Translations under genes and position numbers: made by a program | Shown: positions 34,754-44,029 of the stretch, in pieces | Layout of the letters: each line of letters begins with the position of its first letter | How positions within the stretch are numbered: position 1 is the first letter of the stretch | DNA from: an uncultured SAR116 cluster alpha proteobacterium | Lineage (GTDB): Bacteria > Pseudomonadota > Alphaproteobacteria > Puniceispirillales > Puniceispirillaceae | Length of the DNA: 44,224 nucleotides | Direction: 5' to 3' | Assembly: GCA_902596655.1 (NCBI GenBank) | Contig: CACJUX010000017.1 | Location: 1-44,224 of the forward strand | The notes under the pieces: model-generated | The model's input: only the letters and a program-made list of their open reading frames with translations | Databases searched by the model: none | What the model was told of the DNA's origin: nothing

Positions 34754-35542
34754 CTACGCTTCCTCTAAAGCTGAAGTTCGAATCATCCTCCGAAGTTGAC
34801 CAGAAAAATCATTGATTGGATAATGTAGGGTAAACCTATTGTCCCAGATCAAGACGTCGCCTAGGGACCACTCGAAGCGGCAAGTGAATTTGTGGTCTTC
34901 CATATGATCAAATAAGTAATTGAGTAACGGCGCGCTCTCCTCTGCTGTCATATCGCAGAATCTTGATGTAAACATTCGATTAATGTAAAGCCCTTCCTTT
35001 TTTGTTTTGGGGTTTATCTTCACTACGGGTTGTTCGCAAAACCAAGGCTGAACTTCACGTTTCTCTCGCCAATGAAACGCATGAACAGCTTTTTGTGTCC
35101 TTAGAAGCTTTTTCATACCATCCGATAGCGCCTCAAAAGCAGAAATTGTCGAGGAAAAGGCCGTATCACCGCCGACATCTGGGAGATCAATAGCGTGCAG
35201 GATGGAGACATAGCCGATTGGTTTCATCCAAGTGACATCTGAGTGCCAACTCTCACCACCAAATAATTCTGTGTCATCAGGCTCTCTCAGCAACTCCAAA
35301 ACCTCTGGGCAATCATCGTAACCGTTTGGGACTATTGGGTGGATATATGGTGGCCCAAATTTTTTAACTAATTTTGCCAATCCAAATCTATCAAGCTTCT
35401 GATTTTTGATTTTTATGACCAAACTGTTATCAAGCGCGTCTTTTAATATCTTCATCAATTCATCGTCAGGGACATTCAAATCGATACCTTCGATGGTTGC
35501 TCCCAAGGTTCCTGACTTTTTTGTAATCGTATAGTTTTGCAA
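34754..35542 (-). CDS. TauD/TfdA-family 2-oxoglutarate dioxygenase
   Basis: A 262-aa Fe(II)/2-oxoglutarate oxygenase. The iron triad is His-x-Asp in ESWHSDVTW (about residues 98-106) plus the distal His in RFTLHYPINDF; Arg in QLRRMIRTS binds 2-oxoglutarate. TauD itself oxidises taurine to aminoacetaldehyde and sulfite, while other members act on different sulfonates, carboxylates or amines. A TTG at 35542 preceded by GGAGAGG is the start. The TauE-type exporter gene upstream supports sulfite release and therefore a sulfonate substrate; this is inference from context. Confidence 0.87.
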   Translation of the reverse strand: MQNYTITKKSGTLGATIEGIDLNVPDDELMKILKDALDNSLVIKIKNQKLDRFGLAKLVKKFGPPYIHPIVPNGYDDCPEVLELLREPDDTELFGGESWHSDVTWMKPIGYVSILHAIDLPDVGGDTAFSSTISAFEALSDGMKKLLRTQKAVHAFHWREKREVQPWFCEQPVVKINPKTKKEGLYINRMFTSRFCDMTAEESAPLLNYLFDHMEDHKFTCRFEWSLGDVLIWDNRFTLHYPINDFSGQLRRMIRTSALEEA

Positions 35543-35707
35543 TTTTGCCTCTCCACACGGGGTCCTTCGAGACTTAACACTACGGATAACTTTTTTGGAA
35601 TGTCAATGTCAGTAGCGCGTCTCGGATTGCTCTGCGGAGAGTGAGAAATACTCTCGTGCACTCTAAAAATGTTGGTGACTATAACAACGCTCCAAACATT
35701 ATTTTCA

Positions 35708-36457
35708 TTAAAGACCTATAAGGTGTTTAAGCAATAACGATGTACCAATAGCTATCAGCAAACAATTGGCTACTGCTTTGAACCAACTTACAGGTGCTTT
35801 TTTAAAAATGTACGAGCCCAATGAGGCACCAGCAATCGAAAAAGGAAGTATTAACAGAGCACGAAACAATGTTTCCTGCTCTATTACGTCGTTTGCCCAG
35901 AGTGATACAGATGTGACTAGGCACATCAGCCAAATTGGGAACAGGATATTGGCTCTCTGAGTTATTACTGCAATTGGCGCGGCTAAAAAATAAACAACAA
36001 GAATTGGCCCAGAAGGTACGCCGAACCCACCCATTACACTCCCACATATCAAGCCAACGAAAGCACTCACTAGAAAGCCTCTAGGGCCTGTGTAGGAAAA
36101 ATTTGACATCAAAATAATACCAGAAATAAGAACAAAGACACCAATGCCAAGACTAACAATCGTCGGGTCAGCTGACGTTAAAAATTTGATCCCTAATATG
36201 TTCGAAATAATTATTCCAGCGCTCAGAGGAAGTAGCTGCCTCCATTCAATGTTTGTGATTAATTTAAGAACTATGGGTGACAAACTCACAAGCGAGCACA
36301 TAGTCGTTATTGCGATAGCGTTAATGGGGCCAAAAAGGAATGTGTAAAGAGGTACCATTATTAACGCACCGCCGAACCCAACATAGGCGGTCAACGCTGA
36401 GGCCAAAAACGCAATAAAAAAGGATAAAAACAAATAAGCGTCAAAAATTTCTAGCAA
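35708..36457 (-). CDS. TauE/SafE-family sulfite/sulfonate exporter
   Basis: 249 aa with about eight hydrophobic helices in two repeats. Repeat starts are conserved: LASALTAYVGFGGALIMVPL at the N-terminus and LICGSVMGGFGVPSGPILVV in the second half, both with the small Gly/Pro-rich loop of TauE/SafE (DUF81) permeases. It sits in the inner membrane and is thought to export sulfite or organosulfur anions. The start is TTG 36457 with GAGAGG upstream. It lies between the TauD gene (165 bases downstream) and a frameshifted EamA gene (76 bases upstream), all on the minus strand, so an operon is plausible. Confidence 0.87.
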   Translation of the reverse strand: MLEIFDAYLFLSFFIAFLASALTAYVGFGGALIMVPLYTFLFGPINAIAITTMCSLVSLSPIVLKLITNIEWRQLLPLSAGIIISNILGIKFLTSADPTIVSLGIGVFVLISGIILMSNFSYTGPRGFLVSAFVGLICGSVMGGFGVPSGPILVVYFLAAPIAVITQRANILFPIWLMCLVTSVSLWANDVIEQETLFRALLILPFSIAGASLGSYIFKKAPVSWFKAVANCLLIAIGTSLLLKHLIGL

Positions 36458-36533
36458 AACTTAAGCCTCTCAAAATCAAAAATACACTTTTCAACGATTG
36501 ATGATAGCCAGAAACTTTAACTCCATATGCAGG

Positions 36534-37401
36534 CTAAGGTGAGGTGAATGGAGGAGGTTTCCACCTTTTTCCTAGGATTGCATTGCCCGTGATGGCGGCT
36601 AGCAAAATCGCACCGCCGATAAATGTATTTGCTGTTATTTTCTCATCCAGGAATATCCATACCCAAAAAGGGCCTAGCAACACTTCAGCCAATGAGAGAA
36701 GTGCAAGCTCAGCTGCTTGAAGAGTACGTGAGCCGAGCGTGTATAAAATTAAACCGGCGCCCACCTGAAACACCCCCATGCCTGCGGAGATACCACCATC
36801 GTTCAGTGACAGTAAAATTTGCAAATCCATAAAGAGGCAAATCGCAAGTGTAAATCCTATACCCAATAATCCAGACAAAAATACTGCCAGTAGCATTTCG
36901 CCTGATTTGCCCCACCTCAAAGCTACTGTGAATACTGCAAAGCCAAAAGCTGACCATAGTGCGGCGACGCTTCCTTTAAATACGCTGGAGCCTGAGTTGT
37001 CAGCAACCATGATGGAAATTCCAACAATCGCAATTACAATGGATATCCAAGTAGTCATGCGCACGATTTCTTTGAGACAAATCCACCCAAGCACGGCGGC
37101 CATGAAAGGGGCGGTAGCAAAAAGAAGCATCGCATTTGCTACGGAGGTAGTTTGAATTGCAAAAACTCCCCCAGAATAGGCGGCCACTAGTGACAATCCC
37201 GCGATGACCACTGGAAAACCAATGCGCTGGATTTGAACAAAAGGACCTTAACCCCAATCGTATCATTATCACAAAATAGAGAAACAATGAAAGACTTACA
37301 GATCGGTATAAAAGTATTTGCCAGACAACGGCGTCTTCAATCAATCTTACCCCCAGACCAACCGTTGACCATAAAACGCCAGCAGACAGAAAAAAAAACA
37401 T
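36534..37401 (-). pseudogene. EamA/DMT-family transporter with a frameshift
   Basis: The first helices read in one frame (LSAGVLWSTVGLGVRLIEDA; LLYRSVSLSLFLYFVIMIRL, ending about 37250). The rest continues one frame over (FVQIQRIGFPVVIAGLSLVA, AIQTTSVANAMLLFATAPFM) to TGKRW-type ends at 36534. Removing one base near GGTCCTTTTGTTC (about 37240) joins them into a normal ten-helix protein of about 290 aa. The N-terminus also abuts a run of nine A/T (37390-37398), where a second indel could alter the start (MTRKTD.. in the other frame). A 225-aa fragment from 37211 would be the annotated remnant. Substrate unknown. Confidence 0.75.
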
Positions 37402-37709
37402 CAGTTTTGCGTGTCATCCAGCCTGCCTGTAATCTGAACAAGTTAAGAAGTAGTCTTAAAACATTCTGCAAATCAATTATGTGAGGGTAACCAATTTTTA
37501 TGTTTCTAATTAATATGTTTAGAAATTGTTTCACATACATGCTTTTCGGGTCGTTCCGAGGTGTGCAACCTCCCTGGGTAATTCTACCCAGATGCAAGTT
37601 AGTGGCTTTTTGGTTTTAGTTTAATATCCGGCGTTTCTAAAAAGATTAGTTAGAAATTGGTTAGCACCTGCAGCTAAAATTTAGAGGAACAAGTTGATAA
37701 GAGAAGAGT
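37402..37709. other. Intergenic region with a palindrome
   Basis: No gene is seen. The perfect inverted repeat CTGGGTA-ATTC-TACCCAG lies at 37574-37591; a T-rich stretch follows about 20 bases later on the plus strand. It may be an operator for the divergent genes or a weak terminator. Confidence 0.35.
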
Positions 37710-38422
37710 TATGGGTAATGTAACAATGGCGTATTTCACAGTCATTGGGCGTGGCGAGCAGGTCAGGCTTATATGCGCTCTGCACGGCGTGTCGGTAACA
37801 GAGCTCGCTTCGCCCCACTCGGTGAGGATTTTGACAAGGACAAGGAAGCACCGTTCGGCACAGTGCCATGGATGAAGGATCACTCCAACGGTTTAGAACC
37901 AAATGACTCGTTGGCCATCGTCCAGTATCTCGTTTCTTAATATGAAGGACCCCTCACAACAAAATTGACTGAAAAGGTTGCAAAAACAGCCAGGTACTGG
38001 GGATGGGCTCAGGATTACTAGTCTTTTGTTCTCTGACCTATGCATGACATAATCAATGGCCATAACAAAATCTTCTGGCGGAACCTTCGTTTAACCGATA
38101 CATTAGCACACTGTAGAAATCAGACCGCGATAGCCAATCTGTCAACGCTTCACAATATCCGCCTAGGCTTCCTGGAAAAGCATCTTGAAACGTAGACTGT
38201 TGGACCGTTCCTGATGGGTGAAGACTGCTCCTATGCCGATATTTTCCTCTTTACTTGTGTGCGTACAGTGGAAAACACTGCAGGCTTTGAAATGCTGAAG
38301 GCTGTCGTTAGGAAATGTCCGTCTGCTGATTTTCCAATCACTGCAAAAATTGCAACTTCCGTTGGTGATATGGACGTGTTGAAAGCATGGGTCGGTAACA
38401 GATTTTCAGAATGCACGATCTA
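37710..38422 (+). pseudogene. Decayed glutathione S-transferase
   Basis: The N-terminal thioredoxin-like part begins MGNVTMAYFTVIGRGEQVRL then ICALHGV, a typical GST start (YF..GRGE..RL). It then shifts frame to FGTVPWMKDHSNGLEPNDSL with AIVQYLVS and a TAA. The C-terminal helical domain is visible as LMGEDCSYADIFLFTCVRTV and ends WVGNRFSECTI-TAG at 38420-38422. At least one frameshift and several stops (including at 37938 and around 38020) exclude function. No other glutathione gene is nearby. Confidence 0.65.
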
Positions 38423-38498
38423 GATTTCTCCTAAACAATTTGCACTGTGGTGTGCATCCTCATCGGCTAGGTACAATCGCAAAAATTAGGGGAAAAAA

Positions 38499-39182
38499 AT
38501 GAGTGAAACGGTATTAATTGTTGGGGCTGGTAAAGGTCTTAGCGCTTCGTTAGGACGAAAATTTCATGATCAAGGCATGTCAATTCATCTAGCAGCGCGG
38601 AATATTGAAAAGTTGGAAGCGATTGCGGATGAGGTGAATGCAGGGCTTTACCGATGTGACGCCTCTAAAATTGATGATGTGGCGAATTTGTTTTCTGAAG
38701 TTGATGGAAATATTGGAACACCTGACCTTGTAATTTACAATCCGTCATCACGATTGCCAGGTGGCATTGCTGACTTGGACCCTCACGCCACTTTAGAGTC
38801 GTTGATGGTGACTTGCTTTGGAGCATTTTTGATTGCCCAACAAGCAGCCAGTAGGATGCAAAAACGTGGCAGTGGTAGTATTTTCTTTACAGGCGCCTCA
38901 GCAGGTGTGAAGGCATTTCCAAATTCATCAAGTTTTGCTATGGGAAAATTTGGACTAAGAGCACTTGCTCAATCATTGGCTCGGGAGTTACATCCTCAAA
39001 ACATTCATATTGGGCATTTTGTCATTGATGGAGGAATAAGGAGTGGTTCAATTGCGAACAGGTCAGAGGATCGAACGCTTGACCCGGATGCAATAGCCCA
39101 AACATACCTCGACTTTTTCAAACAACATCGGTCTGCGTGGGCTTGGGAGATTGAATTGCGCCCTTGGATCGAAACTTTCTAA
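38499..39182 (+). CDS. SDR-family protein lacking the catalytic Tyr
   Basis: 227 aa with a Rossmann fold. The nucleotide motif is LIVGAGKGLSASLGRKF, the loop IYNPSSR replaces the usual NNAG, and the Ser is in FTGASAG (Ser134). At the YxxxK position it has FAMGK (Phe146, Lys150), so the proton-donating Tyr is missing. The following FGLRALAQSLARELHPQNIH and FVIDGGI are characteristic of a subgroup that shares this substitution, so it is not a random mutation. It may be a non-catalytic or alternative-mechanism SDR. ATG 38499 follows AGGGGA. No close neighbour suggests a substrate. Confidence 0.82.
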   Translation: MSETVLIVGAGKGLSASLGRKFHDQGMSIHLAARNIEKLEAIADEVNAGLYRCDASKIDDVANLFSEVDGNIGTPDLVIYNPSSRLPGGIADLDPHATLESLMVTCFGAFLIAQQAASRMQKRGSGSIFFTGASAGVKAFPNSSSFAMGKFGLRALAQSLARELHPQNIHIGHFVIDGGIRSGSIANRSEDRTLDPDAIAQTYLDFFKQHRSAWAWEIELRPWIETF

Positions 39183-39430
39183 ATTGAGGTATTGTCTGTC
39201 TTGGCTGATCTTTTTGGGATCAAGTTATATACGAGAACATGGCCTAAGCTGTATGAGACCGAGCAAACTTCGGGCTTGTTTTGACCCTCGATGATGACCC
39301 TATAGTGACGGCAACCAAGGTTTTTGAAGACGCTATTCAAACGCCCTTTTTAGTTTATCTTGTTTCCCCTAAAGGTTGAAGACTGTCCGTTTTAGTTTAA
39401 GCGTAATGAAGAAGATGGAGAGAAATTCAT

Positions 39431-40672
39431 TTGCCAGAAATTCAAATAAACTGTGAGCGAGTGCTGCGTGACCTCTACACACTGAGGGAAGTTGGTAAGT
39501 ACAAAAGTGGCGTTCATCGCCCAACTTTGTCGGAACCTGATATTTTGGTTAGAAATTGGCTAAAAGATCAACTCAATTCAATTGGATTTGAGTCAAAGGT
39601 TGATGGAATAGCTAATGTAATAGGATATTCTCCAGGACCTGGGAAAAAGCTTCTCACTGGCTCACACCTTGAAACCCAAAATCGTTCAGGTTGGTTAGAT
39701 GGGGTGTTGGGCGTAGTTTATGCGCTTGAGACAGCAAGGGCAATCTATGAAGCCAGAGGACATCCGATTGGAATTGATGTTTTTGCTTTCGCTGACGAAG
39801 AGGGTCATTTTGGCAGTTTTCTTGGTAGCAGATCGCTAATTGGTCAGGTCACAGAAAAAGAACTTGATGTAGCCACAGACAGGAACACTGGAATTCCATT
39901 GCGTGAAGCGCTTCGACGAGCGAATTTGCAAGGTATAAGACGGGAAGTACTCGATCTGGACCGTTATTTGGGGATGTTTGAGGCCCATATAGAGCAAGGT
40001 TTAATACTTGAACAAAATGCAAAATCTATCGGTGTTATAGAAACAATAGTTGGCAGCAAGCAATTCAACATCATTGCCAAAGGCGAGCAGAATCACGCAG
40101 GCACGACCCCCATGGATATGCGTCAAGACGCCGGGCGAGCTGTCCTCAACGTATATCAAAGACTTGAGACCGTGTTTTCATCAATAATGAGCAACAAAAC
40201 GGTGTGGACAGTTGGAAAAATTCATTTTCATCCAAATCAACCCAGTATAATTCCTGGGCACGCTGAAATGACTGTTCAAATACGTGATCCAAGTTAGGAT
40301 ATTTTGAGCTCGTTAAAATTAGAATTGGAGAAAGTTGTTCGTAACGAAGCTAAGGCAAGTCCCTGCAATCTAGAATTGAGTTTGGAGTCAGAGAGCGCAC
40401 CGGCCAGAATGGACAAGGATTTAACATCCATATTAGAGACCACCGCAGTGAGAGTAGCGCCCTCAGATTACATGAGAATGAACAGCGGAGCTGGCCATGA
40501 TGCAAGGACTTTTTCCGCAATTATGCCATGTTCCATGATGTTTGTTCCAAGCATTGGGGGTCTTAGCCATCACTACAATGAAAACACATCAAATGAACAT
40601 ATTAAACTGGGTGCAAAAGTCTACTCAGAGGCTGCAATAGCCATGATTTCTTTGGCAAATTCAGGTTTTTAA
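39431..40672 (+). pseudogene. M20-family amidohydrolase (N-carbamoyl-L-amino-acid hydrolase/allantoate type) split by in-frame amber
   Basis: The complete reading is 413 codons, family length. Metal-site residues are His79 and Asp90 (GSHLETQNRSGWLDG), Glu123/Glu124 (FADEEGHFGS), His in FEAHIEQG, and His380 in IGGLSHHYNE; GEQNHAGTTPMDMR and SGAGHDA bind substrate. A TAG at 40295-40297 follows QIRDPS. The same frame continues directly with DILSSLKLELEK to the normal end, so the only lesion is one nonsense codon. The 288-aa product would lack the last metal ligand. The start is TTG 39431 after GGAGAGA. It would have hydrolysed an N-carbamoyl amino acid or ureide. Confidence 0.85.
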
Positions 40673-41035
40673 ACTTCATAGCACCGTGATTTGTTTCCCA
40701 TAATGCCCCCCGCAAGCCCCCTGAATAGGCTTGCGAAGGGTATATTTAGAGGTGCTTTGCAGATTACACTCACGCTCCACAGACCGGTTTACTGGTGCTG
40801 TTTGCCAGTCCATATTGTCTTTCAATTTGAGGGGCAAGGTTGCTTGGTGGGATGTTCAGACCGCACAAAATCGAACAGTATAAATAACTATGTCATCTGA
40901 TCTGGGTAAGTTGAATCAAAAACGCATTTAGTTTTAGAAACAATTTGCGATACCTTATTACCAAGGAAATTATAATCCAATAACTTGTCTTTTTTTGACA
41001 TCAAGTGAAATCATCAAAAGCGCTACAGGTTTGGA
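40673..41035. other. Intergenic region with hairpin
   Basis: After the amidohydrolase there is a perfect 8-bp stem CGCAAGCC/GGCTTGCG (40711-40735, nine-base loop), extendable by the flanking CCC/GGG. The T-rich part after it is interrupted, so it is at best a weak terminator. No gene is supported in the remaining 300 bases, which probably hold the promoter of the GMC gene. Confidence 0.45.
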
Positions 41036-42643
41036 ATGGTTTATAGACCAGACTACATCATTGTTGGGGGAGGGTCGGCAGGTTGCGTTCTTGCAAACAG
41101 ATTGAGTGCAGACCAAAAAACCAAAGTGTTGCTTATTGAAGCTGGCGGTAATGATACTTCACCGTGGTTCAAGATTCCTATTGGATATTATTTTATGAGA
41201 GGGAACAAAAAGTCTGATTGGCAATTTTTTACAAACACTGATCCGGAAATGAAAAATCGAAGTTTTGTCTGGCCACGAGGTAAAGTTATAGGGGGCAGCA
41301 GTTCAATTAATGGTCTTGCCTACGTAAGGGGCCAGACGCAAGATTTTGACGCGTGGCAACAAAGCTTTATTTCATCAGCAAAAGGTAAATTGTGGAGTTG
41401 GGAGGCTGTCGAGCCCTATTTTCGTAAGTTAGAGGGGGTCAAAGATCCTATCGCGCATTCAAGCATGGGCAACACTGGACCAATAAAAATAGAGCAAGCT
41501 CAAGCCGATTGGCCGGTTATTAATGCTTGGATGACAACTGCGATAAAAGCAGGCTATCCCTTAAATCATGATTACAATTCGTGCTATCAAGAGGGAGTTG
41601 GGCTTTATCAGCAGACTCTAGATCGGGGTCTGAGGTGTAGCGCTTCATCAGCTTATCTGCGTCCCATAAAACACAGGCCGAACCTAAAAATAGAGACAAA
41701 CACAACCGCTAAACGGCTTGTTTTTGAGGGCAAAAGGGTAGTGGGTTTGGAAGTGAGCGAACACGGAAAAAACCGAACAATTTTGTGTGGAACTGAAGTT
41801 ATTCTGTCAGCTGGAGCTATTGGATCACCTCATTTATTGATGTTGTCCGGTGTAGGTCCAGCAAAAAATCTCAAAGAGAATGGCATTGAAGTAATACTAA
41901 ATTCACCAGGTGTTGGTCAAAACCTGCAGGATCATCTTCAAGCAAGACCAATTTACCAATGTAGATCTGTCACCCTGAATTCTCAGCTTGGGAATCCAGC
42001 TAAGCTTATGTGGCACTTATTAAATTATGTCTTTAACAGAAAGGGCTTGCTTTCAATGGGTGCTGGCGTTGGGGCAGGTTTCATTAGATCTAAGGAGAAG
42101 ATAAACCGTCCCGACCTGCAATTTTTTGTTCAACCATTCAGTTTAGATTTACAGACTTCGAGACCACACCCCTTTGATGCATTAACAATGGCAGTTTATC
42201 AGTTGCGGCCTAACAGTCGCGGCGAAATACGACTTGCGTCTAGTAATTTTAAGGTACAGCCCAAAATAATGCCAAAATATCTGTCTGAGGAAATAGATCA
42301 AAATGTATTGGTTAGCGGAATTAAAATAGCAAATAAGTTGGCAAGCATGTCGCCTTTAAAAGATTTAATCACAAATGCTTATGAGACACCTCAAATAGAA
42401 AAGTCCTCTGAAAAAGAACTTTTGGAATGGATAAAAGAAACGGCTACAACTGCTTATCACCCCTGTGGAACTTGTAGGATGGGTGATGACAAAAGCTCTG
42501 TTGTTGATCAACACCTCGCAGTTCATGGCTTATCGAGTTTGAGAATAGTTGACGCTTCAATAATACCGCTCATAACATCTGGTAACACAAATGCACCCAC
42601 AATTATGATCGCTGAGAAAGCTGCTGACTTAATTAAAAATTAG
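41036..42643 (+). CDS. GMC-family FAD oxidoreductase (choline/alcohol dehydrogenase-like)
   Basis: 535 aa, full length for the glucose-methanol-choline family, which oxidises alcohols to aldehydes. The N-terminal FAD motif is YIIVGGGSAGCVLANRLS with EAGG, GMC signature 1 is PRGKVIGGSSSINGLAYVRG, signature 2 is LSAGAIGSPHLLMLSGVGP, and the active site shows YHPCGTCRMG and TSGNTNAPTIMIAEKAAD. It resembles BetA-like and polyethylene-glycol/alkyl-alcohol dehydrogenases. No BetB or choline transporter accompanies it, so choline is not proven as substrate, although pcs in this window also concerns choline. ATG 41036; a weak AGG lies upstream. Confidence 0.9.
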   Translation: MVYRPDYIIVGGGSAGCVLANRLSADQKTKVLLIEAGGNDTSPWFKIPIGYYFMRGNKKSDWQFFTNTDPEMKNRSFVWPRGKVIGGSSSINGLAYVRGQTQDFDAWQQSFISSAKGKLWSWEAVEPYFRKLEGVKDPIAHSSMGNTGPIKIEQAQADWPVINAWMTTAIKAGYPLNHDYNSCYQEGVGLYQQTLDRGLRCSASSAYLRPIKHRPNLKIETNTTAKRLVFEGKRVVGLEVSEHGKNRTILCGTEVILSAGAIGSPHLLMLSGVGPAKNLKENGIEVILNSPGVGQNLQDHLQARPIYQCRSVTLNSQLGNPAKLMWHLLNYVFNRKGLLSMGAGVGAGFIRSKEKINRPDLQFFVQPFSLDLQTSRPHPFDALTMAVYQLRPNSRGEIRLASSNFKVQPKIMPKYLSEEIDQNVLVSGIKIANKLASMSPLKDLITNAYETPQIEKSSEKELLEWIKETATTAYHPCGTCRMGDDKSSVVDQHLAVHGLSSLRIVDASIIPLITSGNTNAPTIMIAEKAADLIKN

Positions 42644-43122
42644 CTCATGGCCTAGATTAAATTGGACACAAAAGAGTTATCACTCAAAGTTCAGAAACCA
42701 CGATTGATGAATTAGTATAAACAATTGTCACACATCAATTTGATGGGGCAAGGACGATGAGTTTGATTTGAGTAAAGTGTTGTAGGCGTCGCAAGTGTGA
42801 CAGGTAGAAAAAGAGTAGCTTCTCAAATTGTGAGCCAAAATCTGTTTCAATATCACCCCGTTCACAACCGCCGCCATGGTTTATGAAAAACTTTAGCTAT
42901 GTGCACTTATAAACGGCGTTTTGTTCGAGTAATATTTCAAACGTATTTGCTAGTATAATCCTATTTTCGGACCTCAAGACACCTTTAAAGAGTGTCCGTC
43001 GTCCAAGCGCTGTTTTTGTTCATACTACGTAATTTATTGTCATTACTCGTTGAACGGGCACAAGAATATCAAGCGGTATGCTTCGCAAAATAATTTTTCT
43101 AAAAGAAGTCCTCTTGGAAAAT
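42644..43122. other. Intergenic region, nothing recognised
   Basis: 480 bases between the GMC gene (plus) and the small minus-strand gene. I see no frame, RNA-like fold or terminator I would support. Confidence 0.4.
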
Positions 43123-43317
43123 TTAAATTGAAAAACCTGGTAATTTTTCACAATGTGCATTGTGAACCTGAAAGTGAGGAAAATTCATTCTCACATCGCC
43201 AATCATCTCATTCATTGCATTTTTGCAATCTAACATTGCCTCAAACTGTGCCTTTGTGGAGATTGCAAGACATTGGCCCTGAAGGGCGCTGCAGATCAGT
43301 AAATTAGCAATAAACAT
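43123..43317 (-). CDS. Small secreted protein with paired Cys, unknown function
   Basis: 64 aa. The N-terminus MFIANLLICSALQGQCLAIS is hydrophobic, like a short signal or anchor. It is followed by FEAMLDCKNAMNEMIGDVRM, then a segment with a further Cys (VHNAHCEKLPGF). The spacing of Cys in QC, DC and HC recalls small periplasmic proteins common in marine alphaproteobacteria and their phages; I recall the pattern but not a named family. ATG 43317 has GAGGA seven bases upstream. Function unknown. Confidence 0.6.
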   Translation of the reverse strand: MFIANLLICSALQGQCLAISTKAQFEAMLDCKNAMNEMIGDVRMNFPHFQVHNAHCEKLPGFSI

Positions 43318-44029
43318 CAAAAAATCCTCACTTTACGTTCGCACTTCTGAAATAGGCACTGTCGTCCATTCTTGTTAATGCTTATTTTTGGGTGATGTGA
43401 TGCAAAGTTTGCATCATCCACCTTTAGTTTTTACGACCGTCAATTAGAAAATGTTAACCTTTGCTTATCTTCAGTTGAAGGTCCGATCACAAAGTAAAAC
43501 CAAATCGATAGACCCAAGTTCGTGGGGCTGGATTTGGGAGGGGTCGTCCTGATTTCAATTGCGTGACCGACATCAAAAAACACCCCTAGATAATAGCTAC
43601 CCCAATCATCAAACCATGGTTGTTTAGTTGTCTTCAGTCTTTGAGGTGGAGGTAGGATGATAAATTCTTATCAATAGGTTGAGACTTTCCTGAGCACTAA
43701 TGGATGATTGGACAGTCTTAGTCTTAACCATTTGTTTAGATCAGCACTAATTGAGTTGGCATTTCAACTCTGTCTGTAACGGGAGCTTGGGGTCAGGTGT
43801 GTGATTAAGCTTGGGTAGACCACTGGATAAACCAGTGATTAGATCATAACAGTGCATTGACGAGTGCAATAACACGTGAGATCCTTTGTGTAGCTTTAAT
43901 TAAGTGATGGTCTAGTGCCTTTGTTAGTGGACACACTCAACCCGCGCACCGCTTGACCATTCACAGCATGTGTTAAAAAGATTTAAATGAAGCGTCGTTT
44001 TTCGTTTTGGTTTGAAATGGGCAGACCAT
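43318..44029. other. Intergenic region with palindromes
   Basis: 710 bases between divergent genes and without a supported gene. They contain the 19-base palindrome listed at 43398-43416, the hairpin CACTGG-ATAAA-CCAGTG (43821-43837), and the word TAGTGGACACACT (about 43925), which also occurs at about 10267. Confidence 0.4.
43398..43416. promoter_or_regulatory. Perfect palindrome, candidate operator
   Basis: TGATGCAAAGTTTGCATCA is symmetric around one central base, with 9-base arms. Outer GGTG/CACC words extend the pairing, and TTTAGTTTTT follows on the plus strand. It lies about 80 bases upstream of the start of the small secreted-protein gene (minus). That position fits an operator; a transcription terminator reading rightward is an alternative. 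Confidence 0.4.

Noticed and set aside
39263-39379. Short open stretch ending in SPKG before the amidohydrolase
   Set aside because: It reads like protein (LTLDDDPIVTATKVFEDAI) but follows a stop, lacks a start and matches no family I know; too short to report as a gene.
23665-40297. Two in-frame TAG codons could mean amber recoding (TAG as sense)
   Set aside because: TAG ends several intact genes at family-typical lengths here (SDR at 4167, pdeM at 31146, GMC at 42641), so TAG works as a normal stop. Two isolated nonsense mutations are the simpler reading.
43050-43307. 85-aa plus-strand frame
   Set aside because: It is the antisense of the better-supported 64-aa secreted protein on the minus strand.
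10267-43938. Shared 13-base word TAGTGGACACACT at about 10267 and 43925 as insertion-sequence ends
   Set aside because: No transposase, inverted partner or target duplication is visible at either place; a chance match cannot be excluded.
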